From contig NZ_SRYB01000002.1 of NCBI RefSeq assembly GCF_004793975.1, forward strand, positions 124,001 through 188,000: a stretch of DNA of 64,000 nt. Direction: 5' to 3'. The notes under the pieces are model-generated. The model was given only the letters and a program-made list of their open reading frames with translations. It was not told the DNA's origin and searched no databases. The translations under genes were made by a program, and so were the position numbers. Source of the DNA: Lepagella muris. GTDB taxonomy: Bacteria > Bacteroidota > Bacteroidia > Bacteroidales > Muribaculaceae. The stretch's first letter is position 1, and the number at the start of each line of letters is the position of its first letter. Shown here piece by piece: positions 34,715-43,240 of the stretch.

Positions 34715-35508
34715 TGTTGATATTCTTGTTTTTCGTTTGTTGTTTCCGTGAGTCTCTCGGCCTTTATCCTTTCCTCGGCTATCCGGCAATAACCGACATC
34801 GGTCTCGAAGCCGATATAGTGACGTCCGCTTCGGATGGCGGCTATCGCCGTGGTTCCCGAACCGATGCAGTTGTCAAGCACCACATCTCCCTCGTCAGTG
34901 TATGTCCTTATAAGATACTCCACGAGGGCAACGGGCTTCTGCGTCGGGTGGAAGAAAGTCCCGGTTTTATGTTCTTTAGGAATCTGAATGACAGAGGTCG
35001 GGTATTTGTCATCGGCGATGCGGACATCGGTCATACGCATGTTGCCGTAACATCGGTTGGTAAATGCCTGACTGGTACACCGTCCGTGGTTGCGCTGCGA
35101 TTTATCGCAAGGAACCATCTGCGGGTGATACACGGGCAGATGCTCGTAGAACACAAGGATGTCTTCATGCTTCCTTAACGGCATACGGTTGGCGTTCAGA
35201 TGACCGCTGGCCCTGTCCTTATACCAGACAAGGTTGTATCTCCACAATTCAGACTGCGACATCAGCAGTCTTGCAGTGAACATCCCTTGCCCGAACAGGA
35301 TGACGGGACTGTCCGGCTTGATAATGCGCCGATATTGTTCCCATAGAGGTTCCAGCGGTATCTGCCTGTCCCAACCGGCATTTTTATTGCGACGGTTCAG
35401 GATGCCATAAGGCAGGTCGCACACGACGGCATCGACACTTTTGTCTGCTATCCGTGCCATCCCCTTTAGGCAGTCCTCGTTATAGATGTTGTCAATCTGT
35501 ATCATCAT
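34711..35508 (-). CDS. DNA methyltransferase (beta-class amino-MTase) inside the tra operon
   Basis: This 265-aa adenine- or cytosine-N4 DNA methyltransferase has the catalytic motif DLPYGILN at residues 31-38 near the N terminus. The SAM-binding motif is near the C terminus (DNCIGSGTTAIAA), the order of the beta class. HPTQKPVALVEYLIRTYT before motif I is typical of the class. It lies between traM and traN with a 1-bp gap and a 4-bp overlap, so it is transcribed with the transfer genes. No restriction enzyme is next to it. It may mask the element from host restriction during transfer; sequence specificity is not readable. Start 35508 avoids overlap with traM. Confidence 0.88.
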   Translation of the reverse strand: MMIQIDNIYNEDCLKGMARIADKSVDAVVCDLPYGILNRRNKNAGWDRQIPLEPLWEQYRRIIKPDSPVILFGQGMFTARLLMSQSELWRYNLVWYKDRASGHLNANRMPLRKHEDILVFYEHLPVYHPQMVPCDKSQRNHGRCTSQAFTNRCYGNMRMTDVRIADDKYPTSVIQIPKEHKTGTFFHPTQKPVALVEYLIRTYTDEGDVVLDNCIGSGTTAIAAIRSGRHYIGFETDVGYCRIAEERIKAERLTETTNEKQEYQQ

Positions 35509-35509
35509 C

Positions 35510-36733
35510 CTACTTGTTTTTGTTGTTTTCCCTGCTATTGACCAGATAGACAAAGGTGCCATATTTGAGTTTCACTTTGTTCTTGCGGATGGCTTTCGAG
35601 ATAGCCCCAGTGGTCTGCTGGTAGGCGTTCTGTATGGCCTGCATGCCCCACTGTGTGAAGTTATTGCCGTAACTGCCGTTGTTAATGCTCATATTGCTGC
35701 TCATTGCTCCGGATGCTATGTCCTTGGTGGTCTCACGGAAAGAGGAATTGGGCACATAAAGCCCCTCCATGCCGTCGGTGTCGTAGAGTGTCAGGCTCAC
35801 CTTCAGGAGTTCGTCATCCACCATAAGGCTTTTGACCGTGCCTTTCACACGCTGCTGCCCAAATCCACTCATAGTGGCGTACATGTACGATCCCTTGGCA
35901 AGGACAACACCGTTTATCTCCACCTCGTCGAGCAGACGCAGCCTTACACGCGAACCGTCAACGGCTTTCACATCCTCGTCGATAATCGCTTTGATAAGGT
36001 TCGGCTCAGGCTCATTCTCCGCAAGGGTATTGAAATAGGCGGAGTTAGGCTTCTTGGCCTTTACCACGGATTGTGTGGCGGCATCTTCGGGTGGTTGCGT
36101 GACGGCATCCTCGTTTTCCGTCACATTGCCTGTTGTCTTGGGTGTTTCCTCGGCAGGTACCTGGGGTTCCTTTACATCCTCAAGCCCTTTCTGTCCGTTC
36201 AGGCGTGCTTCCGCCAAAGCCTTGTTCAGTTCGTCGAGGGCTTCCTGCTGGCGTTGTGCGCCACGTCGGAGACGTTCATCCTCGCTCATCGGCTCGGCAA
36301 GGGAGTCGTTTGCCATCTCCATGCCGCGCTCACGGCTCTTGTCCAGCCGGGACTGCATCTCCTGCAGACGGCGTTCTGCCTCTTCATCGAGCATGGCAAG
36401 GTCTTGTTCCGTGTACTTGGAATCGTATGCTTCCGTATCGCCACCGCGTTCACGGTCGATGTTCTCCACGGCCGAATAGTCCTGGATCTTGCCGTATGAC
36501 TTGGCCATGTTCTCATACTTGCCGCCAATCTCGTCGGTGCGGAGTTGCGCCTGCGGCAGTTCCGGATTAAGGTACTCCGTGGTCTGCATGTGGGACGGTT
36601 TTTCCGCCAGTTCCACATCGAATACGTCAAAAATGAGGTACCCGGCAATCAGCAGTAAGGGATAAAGGATAGCCGGCAGCCTGTATTTAGGCGCACGCCA
36701 GTCAATCCTGCTTGTAAGTTCTTTCAGCGTCAT
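35510..36733 (-). CDS. traM: Conjugative transposon protein TraM (VirB10-like)
   Basis: This 407-aa protein has one membrane helix near the N terminus (LPAILYPLLLIAGYLIFDVF), a long Glu/Arg-rich coiled segment, and a C-terminal domain of the TraM type: VRLRLLDEVEINGVVLAKGS, then ARTFVYLVN-like end GTFVYLVNSRENNK. TraM links inner and outer membrane parts of the transfer channel, like VirB10. Its start overlaps traL by 32 bp. Confidence 0.9.
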   Translation of the reverse strand: MTLKELTSRIDWRAPKYRLPAILYPLLLIAGYLIFDVFDVELAEKPSHMQTTEYLNPELPQAQLRTDEIGGKYENMAKSYGKIQDYSAVENIDRERGGDTEAYDSKYTEQDLAMLDEEAERRLQEMQSRLDKSRERGMEMANDSLAEPMSEDERLRRGAQRQQEALDELNKALAEARLNGQKGLEDVKEPQVPAEETPKTTGNVTENEDAVTQPPEDAATQSVVKAKKPNSAYFNTLAENEPEPNLIKAIIDEDVKAVDGSRVRLRLLDEVEINGVVLAKGSYMYATMSGFGQQRVKGTVKSLMVDDELLKVSLTLYDTDGMEGLYVPNSSFRETTKDIASGAMSSNMSINNGSYGNNFTQWGMQAIQNAYQQTTGAISKAIRKNKVKLKYGTFVYLVNSRENNKNK

Positions 36734-37073
36734 TGCTCTCTATATTTATGATTTGTTTGTTACGTTTCTGTCTCAACAGCTCCTCCTGATGTTGTGTCGC
36801 CGTGACCGTCTGCTCGGTTTTCGGACGGTTGTATATCTGTACCATGCGGCAGATATTCAGCGTCAGGCATCCGATGACGATGCCGAATACCAGCGTGAGG
36901 AACACTTTGGGGTATTTGCAAGCGAAGCATTGCGCATATCCGGCGGCCTTGTCAATTTTCAGAAACTTGGCCCATTTCCGACCGGCACTGACCTCCTTCT
37001 CGTATCTTTCGGCATACTTGGGGTCGTTCTTGTCCGGCATCTTCTCTCCGAGTATCAGTTTCTTCCATCCCAT
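36702..37073 (-). CDS. TraL-like small conjugation membrane protein
   Basis: This 123-aa protein has one transmembrane helix (VFLTLVFGIVIGCLTLNICR) and a basic N-terminal part (MGWKKLILGEKMPDKNDPKY). Its place between traK and traM is that of traL (DUF3989-type) in other Bacteroidales elements, but similarity was not strong enough to be sure by eye. ATG 37073, two bases after the traK stop, is preferred over an upstream TTG. Confidence 0.65.
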   Translation of the reverse strand: MGWKKLILGEKMPDKNDPKYAERYEKEVSAGRKWAKFLKIDKAAGYAQCFACKYPKVFLTLVFGIVIGCLTLNICRMVQIYNRPKTEQTVTATQHQEELLRQKRNKQIINIESNDAERTYKQD

Positions 37074-37075
37074 AA

Positions 37076-37690
37076 TCAATAGCTGTTTTTGGTTTTCTGT
37101 TCAATATCTTTGTTCAGCAGGGTGCGCCAGTTCACGATAAGCAGCCCATGGGGGTTGTTGTCGGTGCGCGGCACTCGTTTCAGTTGCCCGGAGGTCACCA
37201 GTTCTCGGGTAAGGATGGAGGTACGGCGTTCTATGCGCTGTCTGCCATAGTAGGTGAACTCCATCTTCTCCTTGTTGAAGTTGATGCTGTCACAGAATAT
37301 CGAGCATACCGCCGAGGTGCCCATGATGTTGTTGTAAAATCCTTTTTCCTTGAGGGTGTTATACTGGGCAAGTCCCGTTTCATCCACAAGGTACATCGCC
37401 TTGTCAAGCGTGTATTTGATGTATTTGTCGTCCGGGGCCAGGGTGAAGAAGTAATGATGATACATCTCCACATGGCTCTTGGCTTCCACATCGAGGGTCT
37501 CGTCCATCGTGGTGCGTTGCACGAGGATGGGCACATTGCCGTCCAACACATAGATTTTCTGCTGGGCATCCACTACCATTGAGCGGGCTGTCCAGATGCT
37601 CGACAGGCTGATAACAACGCAACCTGCCAGAAACAGGGCGCAGATTATCATCACGAGCTTGATCTTGTTCTCTAAATTTTTAATGACCAT
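37076..37690 (-). CDS. traK: Conjugative transposon protein TraK (VirB8-like)
   Basis: This 204-aa protein has a short cytosolic N terminus, one membrane helix (LVMIICALFLAGCVVISLSS) and a periplasmic domain. VEAKSHVEMYHHYFFTLAPD and VNWRTLLNKDI are typical of TraK. It is the VirB8-like assembly factor of the channel. It lies 41 bp after traJ. Confidence 0.9.
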   Translation of the reverse strand: MVIKNLENKIKLVMIICALFLAGCVVISLSSIWTARSMVVDAQQKIYVLDGNVPILVQRTTMDETLDVEAKSHVEMYHHYFFTLAPDDKYIKYTLDKAMYLVDETGLAQYNTLKEKGFYNNIMGTSAVCSIFCDSINFNKEKMEFTYYGRQRIERRTSILTRELVTSGQLKRVPRTDNNPHGLLIVNWRTLLNKDIEQKTKNSY

Positions 37691-37731
37691 TGTTTTGCTT
37701 ATTTGATTGGTTTCCTATACCTTATTATATA

Positions 37732-38862
37732 TTATCGCATCATGGATGAAATCGCGCCGGTCGTTGACATCTTCGCCTGCTGTGCCACACCCTCGCCGAA
37801 GTTTCTCGTACTGAAAGCCGTGTCTCCTTCGGGAATCATCCATGCCGCCAAGTCAGGCACAAGATTCAGGCATTTCAAAGCAACGATGCTTGCAGCCATC
37901 AGATAGCCTGCCGAGAAGAAGGAGTTTTGCAGGTAGGCTGCCATCGTCGCCTCGTTCTGGGTAATGGCGGTCAGGTTCTCCACCTGTATGCAAAGCACAA
38001 TATCAAATAGCAACAGCACATAAAACCCAACGAAGTACAACATGGCTCCATAGAAATGCACCGTCAGATAACGTATCATCCATTTCGCCCAGGCTCCTTC
38101 CCATTTGGGCAAGAGTGAAAACGCCCACTGTATCGGACCGAAAATTGTGAGCATACCGAGCAGGATTTGCTGGCAATAGATGGTTGCCCACCAGCCTATT
38201 CTAAAGACAATCAACGCAATAACCATCACGATTTTGTCTATGCAGACCACCGCACCGGAGGTCAGTGAAGTAAACCATAACTTGCTGGCATCCTTCTCCA
38301 TGTTGGTAACTTCATCGACACCGGTCTGTTCCATGGTCGATTCTATCAGTGCGGGATCCATCGTACCGGCACGGGCCACATCCGCCTGTGCCTGCAAGCT
38401 TGTATAGAGTGTGTCACGGACGAAAATGAGCTGCTGCACTTCCTCGAACTTATCCCCGATCTGGGCGGCTTCCGCCTGATACAGGTCATGGGTGTAGGAG
38501 CCTATGGCATTGGGGATGTACGAGAGGAAGTCAAGCACACACCAGCTGCTGCCGCTGTTGTGCATCCCGGTGTCCGCAGGAGGATACCACCATGTCATCA
38601 CGATGGCCACCGCCAAGGGACGGAACAGTTTCATCACATCGAGCGGTTCGTTTTTTACCATCATCTTATAAGCCATGCCAGCCGCCATCACGATGGCAAA
38701 GAGTGCAGCCAGTGCCATGCACATCTGAAGAATCCACCAAAAAGGACCTTGTGACCCTGTGAACGTGGCATCGCACAGGAACTCGTTGGTCTGGAAAATC
38801 ACATCATCCACCTCTTCCTCAAGCAGGTTGATGCCAAAGTCGCTAAGAATATTGTCTGCCAT
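37732..38862 (-). CDS. traJ: Conjugative transposon protein TraJ (VirB6-like)
   Basis: This 376-aa protein has about six to eight transmembrane helices, such as FWWILQMCMALAALFAIVMA and AMLYFVGFYVLLLFDIVLCI. The block ILLGMLTIFGPIQWAFSLLP, then WEGAWAKWMIRYLTVHFYG, is typical of TraJ. It is the inner-membrane channel component. It follows the 243-aa exported protein by 43 bp. Confidence 0.9.
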   Translation of the reverse strand: MADNILSDFGINLLEEEVDDVIFQTNEFLCDATFTGSQGPFWWILQMCMALAALFAIVMAAGMAYKMMVKNEPLDVMKLFRPLAVAIVMTWWYPPADTGMHNSGSSWCVLDFLSYIPNAIGSYTHDLYQAEAAQIGDKFEEVQQLIFVRDTLYTSLQAQADVARAGTMDPALIESTMEQTGVDEVTNMEKDASKLWFTSLTSGAVVCIDKIVMVIALIVFRIGWWATIYCQQILLGMLTIFGPIQWAFSLLPKWEGAWAKWMIRYLTVHFYGAMLYFVGFYVLLLFDIVLCIQVENLTAITQNEATMAAYLQNSFFSAGYLMAASIVALKCLNLVPDLAAWMIPEGDTAFSTRNFGEGVAQQAKMSTTGAISSMMR

Positions 38863-38905
38863 TGAATGTTGTTTATTAGTTATTTATTTCAGAATCTGTC
38901 TGTTT

Positions 38906-39637
38906 CTATGGTTGATTGACACAGTTTCCCATCGCACTCCAGCACGCATCGCGCCACCGGGCCAGTGCTTCCGCCGCATACACGGCATTCTTGTTTTCCC
39001 TTTCATAGCCTGATGCCAGCAGCGAGGCGGTCGTCTTGCTGTTAGACAGATAGACGAGATAGCGTACCAGTTCCTCGTTCTTGCGCGACACGTCGGCATA
39101 GATGCTCAGATACTGTTTCTTGCGCTGCGAGTTGGGCATATAGGCTTCCTGCGTCGCTTTGATGGCCGATTTGAACACGTTATAGTATTCCTTCCACACC
39201 GTCTGCTGTCCGGGAGTGCCACCCAGTTGCAGGATGCGGTCGATATTCTTTTTGAAATCCGCCATCTTGGAGTTGAGCTTGTCACCCTCCGCCAGCCATG
39301 CGACATCCAGTGCGCCGCCTGTACGGTCAGCCACGTTCAACGCCTCTATCTCGGCACGTTTAGTCATAGCGGAGTCTAGTTTCTCCGCATCATCCACCTG
39401 CCAGTAACCTGCAATCCCCACCGTCGTGCGGAACGACAGCTTGTTTTTCGCAGCAGCGGTTTTCCTGTAGTTGCTGTGCAGCAAGGTGTAGTACAAGTCC
39501 GGAGTAAGGGAGCCGGAACCGATCTCCGCCACGGTAAACTGGTTCTGTTTGGCGGCATCATGGTTGTAGGTCACGTTCTGTGCGGTGGCCGAAACCATGC
39601 ACAGTCCTGTCATCAGATAGAGTATCAGCCGTTTCAT
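38906..39637 (-). CDS. Exported helical protein of the tra operon (DUF5045-like)
   Basis: This 243-aa protein has a signal peptide (MKRLILYLMTGLCMVSATAQ) and an all-helical body with conserved-looking KLSFRTTVGIAGYWQVDDAE. It resembles the DUF5045 group met in Bacteroidales transfer operons; the name is from memory and unchecked. Its function is unknown, possibly a VirB5-like periplasmic part. Its start overlaps the preceding stop by 4 bp. Confidence 0.6.
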   Translation of the reverse strand: MKRLILYLMTGLCMVSATAQNVTYNHDAAKQNQFTVAEIGSGSLTPDLYYTLLHSNYRKTAAAKNKLSFRTTVGIAGYWQVDDAEKLDSAMTKRAEIEALNVADRTGGALDVAWLAEGDKLNSKMADFKKNIDRILQLGGTPGQQTVWKEYYNVFKSAIKATQEAYMPNSQRKKQYLSIYADVSRKNEELVRYLVYLSNSKTTASLLASGYERENKNAVYAAEALARWRDACWSAMGNCVNQP

Positions 39638-40374
39638 TTCTTGTTTCTATATGGGTTAAGCCCGCTCTGCCGCCATCGTCCGAAAGCATCCTCGATGATA
39701 AGCGACCGTGAACGGGGTGTGTAAATACTTTCTTTCCAATAGCCTATCCGCACCTGGATATACCTCCATGTGTCGAAATAGGCGGCATTGAGCAGTTTCT
39801 TGATGTTATCAAGACTGGTGTTGATGTTCTCCAACACAAGCATGAGATCGGATGTCGAACAGGCGGCGGCTCCGGTAGCATACAGCACCAGGTCGCTGAC
39901 CGAGCGGTACAGGCTCTTTCCTTCGGCCGAGATGCGGTCGATGCACCTGAGACTTATCCGGATAATGATGGTGTCCTGAAGGGCGAGTTTGTTACGCTTC
40001 AGCACCTTGGAGTTGTAATCACTCAGCAATTTCTTGTAGTCACCGATGCGGTCGCTGACCGTCTGGTAGGTGGAATACACGTTCATGGAGGTTCGCAACG
40101 ACTGGTACAGCACGTCTATCACATCGAAAGCCCTGGTATATTTGTCAAGGTCGAAGTTCAGCACCTTGTAGTCTTCTGCGGCCTTCGCGCTGTACTCATG
40201 CAGGAGGTTGTTGCTCTGCTCCAGTGTGGCACGGGCAAGAAGCAGGCTGCGCTGGTTCTTGTGGTCTGAGATATAAGCTTCCACCGAGCCTACATCAAAA
40301 CCGAACTGCGCCTTGGCAATGACCGGCATGGCCAGCATCAGCAGCGTCATCAATATGTGGATAGGTGTTCTCAT
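39634..40374 (-). CDS. Exported helical protein of the tra operon (VirB5/TraI-position)
   Basis: This 246-aa protein has a signal peptide (MRTPIHILMTLLMLAMPVIAKAQ) and long helices (RSLLLARATLEQSNNLLHEY, AFDVIDVLYQSLRTSMNVYS). It occupies the place of traI (DUF4141) between the VirB4 and TraJ genes but is not clearly that family. It is likely a periplasmic helical protein like VirB5/TrbJ. It overlaps both neighbours by 4 bp, so it is tightly co-translated. Confidence 0.55.
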   Translation of the reverse strand: MRTPIHILMTLLMLAMPVIAKAQFGFDVGSVEAYISDHKNQRSLLLARATLEQSNNLLHEYSAKAAEDYKVLNFDLDKYTRAFDVIDVLYQSLRTSMNVYSTYQTVSDRIGDYKKLLSDYNSKVLKRNKLALQDTIIIRISLRCIDRISAEGKSLYRSVSDLVLYATGAAACSTSDLMLVLENINTSLDNIKKLLNAAYFDTWRYIQVRIGYWKESIYTPRSRSLIIEDAFGRWRQSGLNPYRNKK

Positions 40375-42905
40375 TCTGTCGTTTCTTCCATAGGTTTGTA
40401 ATTTCTACTTCCGGCCCTGTTCATCCATCGGGCAAAACTCTCGTCAAGCAGCGTGCGTCTGCGTCCTTGCTCGTCATTGACATAAGGAGCGGCCTTTTTC
40501 AACACATCAATGATAGACAGTTTATAGTGCATCATCTTCTCCAGACATACGAGGTCGGCATAGATGCGTGTCAGGCGGCTATCCACATCACGCGCAATCT
40601 CCAACCGGTCCGACGACCACAGCAGGTGGTAGGTGTCCGTGCTGTTGTCCTGTTCCATCGGATCGTTCTTGATGTATTCGGTGCTGATTGTGCAGGACGG
40701 ATAATCCCTTGCAATCTCTGAGATGCGGTTGTTCACGGCGGCGGCATTCTCCCGGTCGCTCTTGTTCGGGTCGAGTTGCATCACATCCACGACCTGGGTG
40801 TTGCTGTAATCCGCCGTCAGTGTCCATTCTATCTGCATGATGGCCCTGTGTATCTTGATGCCGAGGAAATATTTCGGTTTGCGGGCGATGCTCAGCGTCG
40901 CCTTGAACGTGATGACGGCATCCATGCTCCCGGAAGTGGCGGTACGCACGTAGCTGTAGCCCTCCCAGTGTTCCTCTCCCTGCCAGGTGAGGTCGAAAGC
41001 GGTCTTGCAGTCATTCATGATGGCTGGGATGCGGTAATAGTCATCAGTAGGCACTTCCTCGCCGCCGGCAGCATCCTCACGCGCTGCCCGCAGGTCAGCA
41101 AGCTGTTTCCTGACACTTTCCTGTTCCCTTGTCAGCTCATCTATCCGGGTCTTGTTGGCATTGTACCGCTGGCGGAGCACGGCCGCTTCCTCCACTGTAG
41201 CTGTGGAAATCTGCTTTATCAGCGTCCTGTTCTCGCTGTTGAGCACATCTATCTGGGTCTGAAGCTCCGCTATGCGGTTGTTGTATTCTGTCTCAAGGCG
41301 GTCAAACTCCGACATGTCAAGATTGTTGTCAGTCAGCGTGGTCTGCATGGCGCACTCCTTGGAATGGGCGTTTAGTGAACCGCCGCAACTGCGGCATTTA
41401 TACTGGGTACTTCCCTGTGATATGGTAAATCCGTCATGGCAGGTCACGGAGATAATCACGCTCTCCGTGCCTTTCATCTTGGCTTCATCGGTCGCCTGGT
41501 AATAGTTACGGGCATCCGAACCGATGTAATAGACGAATCCCTCTTCATTGTCATTGTACTCCGACAGCCGTGCCTGCATCTGTCTTTGGAAGATACCCAG
41601 ATCCATGGAATAGGAATCAAAGACATCCTCATAGACCTCTTCTGTCCGGTTCCAGCTTTTGGTGGCGCGGATGGAATAGGCATAGGCTTTGGCGTACTGT
41701 TTGTTCTTCTTTGACAGGATATAGGCGTATCGGGAATAGGACAGGTTATAAAGGTACCCGTCTCCAGATGCGTTCAACTGCTTCACCTTCGCCCTCGACC
41801 ATCCGGCATAACTCTCCGAATTGGAGAGTATCTGCTCCGTCTGTGCCGACGAGGGATAGAAATTCGCGTCGGTCGTGTTATAACGTGTCCAGGCACCGCC
41901 GTAGAGGATGCTGTTGTCATCGGTGGGAGGCATATAGTCACAGAGTATCTCGCTGCCGCTGTCCCGGCGGTAGATGTACCACCGCTGGGTGTAATACTGT
42001 CCCATAGTCTCACGGAGATAGTCGGTCATCCATGAAGTCATGTTGTAACTGTCTATATTGAAAAGTCGGGAGACATTCTCCGGTCCGCCGACCATCGAGA
42101 GCAAGGTGCCTCCAAGATTTTGCTCAAGGGACTTGTAGAATCCGTAACTGCTCTCCGCGGCGTTCACAATCGCCGCCACATTTCCTTTGGCGATGTCATT
42201 GAACGAACTGCCGCCGAGCAGGGTCTCCATCATGTTCTCGGTTCCCGCTCCGGCGATGCTGACTCCCATGTCATACAGGGTGCCAATGTCGGATTCAAGA
42301 TTCTCCTTGTTGAAATGGTTGGGAATATTGCCGAGGTCATCAAAAAAACTCTTCCAGTCCACATTGCCACTGCCGGCAAGGTCAAACAGCGGTTGGAACT
42401 GCGGGGCTATCTGCAGGAATACCACATCACGGAACGACAGCGAGCTGTTGGTGACGATGGACTCGAACTGCATGCAGAGCGTTTCCACCTCATGACAGAC
42501 CTTGAACAGGTAGCTTCCCCAGTAGAGTGCAGTCTGTGGTGAACGAAGCATCATGCCGGCGACAGTCCATATCTTCGGCATGATTTTCGCGCTTACCAGT
42601 GAATAGATGCGGCGGTAATAATAGTTTTCCGTTGCACTGCTCCAGATACCGAGGTCGGTCAGTGCCTTGCGGTCAAGGTACTTGGACATGAAGATACCGG
42701 CTGTGGCGACTTCGGCGGCACTGTAACGGTCAAGTATCTTCCTGACTTGTTCGCTGTAATACATTTCCGTCGCGGTCTCCGTGCCGAAAGCGGCGGTCAT
42801 GGCGGCCACCGTTTTCTTATCGTAGTTGACGGAATACCACACCGAGGCCGCAGCGTCGGACGCTACAGCCAGCAGTACGGTCAATATGAGCAGGAGGCGG
42901 TGCAT
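40371..42905 (-). CDS. 844-aa exported protein with coiled coil and Cys-rich element
   Basis: I do not recognise this family. A signal peptide (MHRLLLILTVLLAVASDAAA) leads a helical N-terminal half. A Cys-rich element near residue 505 (YKCRSCGGSLNAHSKEC) could bind zinc. A coiled coil covers about residues 525-620 (Asn/Glu/Leu-rich, LETEYNNRIAELQTQIDVLN). A mixed C-terminal domain follows, ending KPMEETTE. It lies between traG and the two smaller exported helical proteins with 4-bp overlap downstream, so it must belong to the transfer machine. Its size is unusual for this slot. It may be a large VirB5-like or tip protein. Confidence 0.6.
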   Translation of the reverse strand: MHRLLLILTVLLAVASDAAASVWYSVNYDKKTVAAMTAAFGTETATEMYYSEQVRKILDRYSAAEVATAGIFMSKYLDRKALTDLGIWSSATENYYYRRIYSLVSAKIMPKIWTVAGMMLRSPQTALYWGSYLFKVCHEVETLCMQFESIVTNSSLSFRDVVFLQIAPQFQPLFDLAGSGNVDWKSFFDDLGNIPNHFNKENLESDIGTLYDMGVSIAGAGTENMMETLLGGSSFNDIAKGNVAAIVNAAESSYGFYKSLEQNLGGTLLSMVGGPENVSRLFNIDSYNMTSWMTDYLRETMGQYYTQRWYIYRRDSGSEILCDYMPPTDDNSILYGGAWTRYNTTDANFYPSSAQTEQILSNSESYAGWSRAKVKQLNASGDGYLYNLSYSRYAYILSKKNKQYAKAYAYSIRATKSWNRTEEVYEDVFDSYSMDLGIFQRQMQARLSEYNDNEEGFVYYIGSDARNYYQATDEAKMKGTESVIISVTCHDGFTISQGSTQYKCRSCGGSLNAHSKECAMQTTLTDNNLDMSEFDRLETEYNNRIAELQTQIDVLNSENRTLIKQISTATVEEAAVLRQRYNANKTRIDELTREQESVRKQLADLRAAREDAAGGEEVPTDDYYRIPAIMNDCKTAFDLTWQGEEHWEGYSYVRTATSGSMDAVITFKATLSIARKPKYFLGIKIHRAIMQIEWTLTADYSNTQVVDVMQLDPNKSDRENAAAVNNRISEIARDYPSCTISTEYIKNDPMEQDNSTDTYHLLWSSDRLEIARDVDSRLTRIYADLVCLEKMMHYKLSIIDVLKKAAPYVNDEQGRRRTLLDESFARWMNRAGSRNYKPMEETTE

Positions 42906-42925
42906 ACTTGTTGACTGGTCGTTTC

Positions 42926-43228
42926 TTATTTCCCTTTCTTCACCGTCCCCGTCTTGAGGAAACGGTATTTTCCGGAAGTACAGCTCTCGTTGGCGGGTGT
43001 GTACTCGACATATCCGCGTGACTGCAATTCCTCACTGGCGGATTTCATCGCCGTAACGCTGTAACCGCTGACAAGACTGAGCAATGCGGCCGGATTGATG
43101 CTGATCGTTTCCTGGCGGTCACGCTTGTGACGGTAAAGCAGGTAGAAGAACAGCACGGTGGCTTCCTTGCTGAAATTGTTGTTGTCGCAATCGCGCCAAA
43201 ATTCCTCGATAAGTTTGTTCTCGTTCAT
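42926..43228 (-). CDS. Small winged-helix-like protein in the tra operon
   Basis: This 100-aa protein reads like a winged helix: FSKEATVLFFYLLYRHKRDR, ISINPAALLSLVSGYSVTAM, then SASEELQSRGYVEYTP. The pattern is shared with phage replication and MarR-like DNA-binding domains. It sits between traG and the 844-aa gene. It may regulate the operon; no family name is claimed. Confidence 0.6.
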   Translation of the reverse strand: MNENKLIEEFWRDCDNNNFSKEATVLFFYLLYRHKRDRQETISINPAALLSLVSGYSVTAMKSASEELQSRGYVEYTPANESCTSGKYRFLKTGTVKKGK

Positions 43229-43240
43229 AATGAATGTTTT

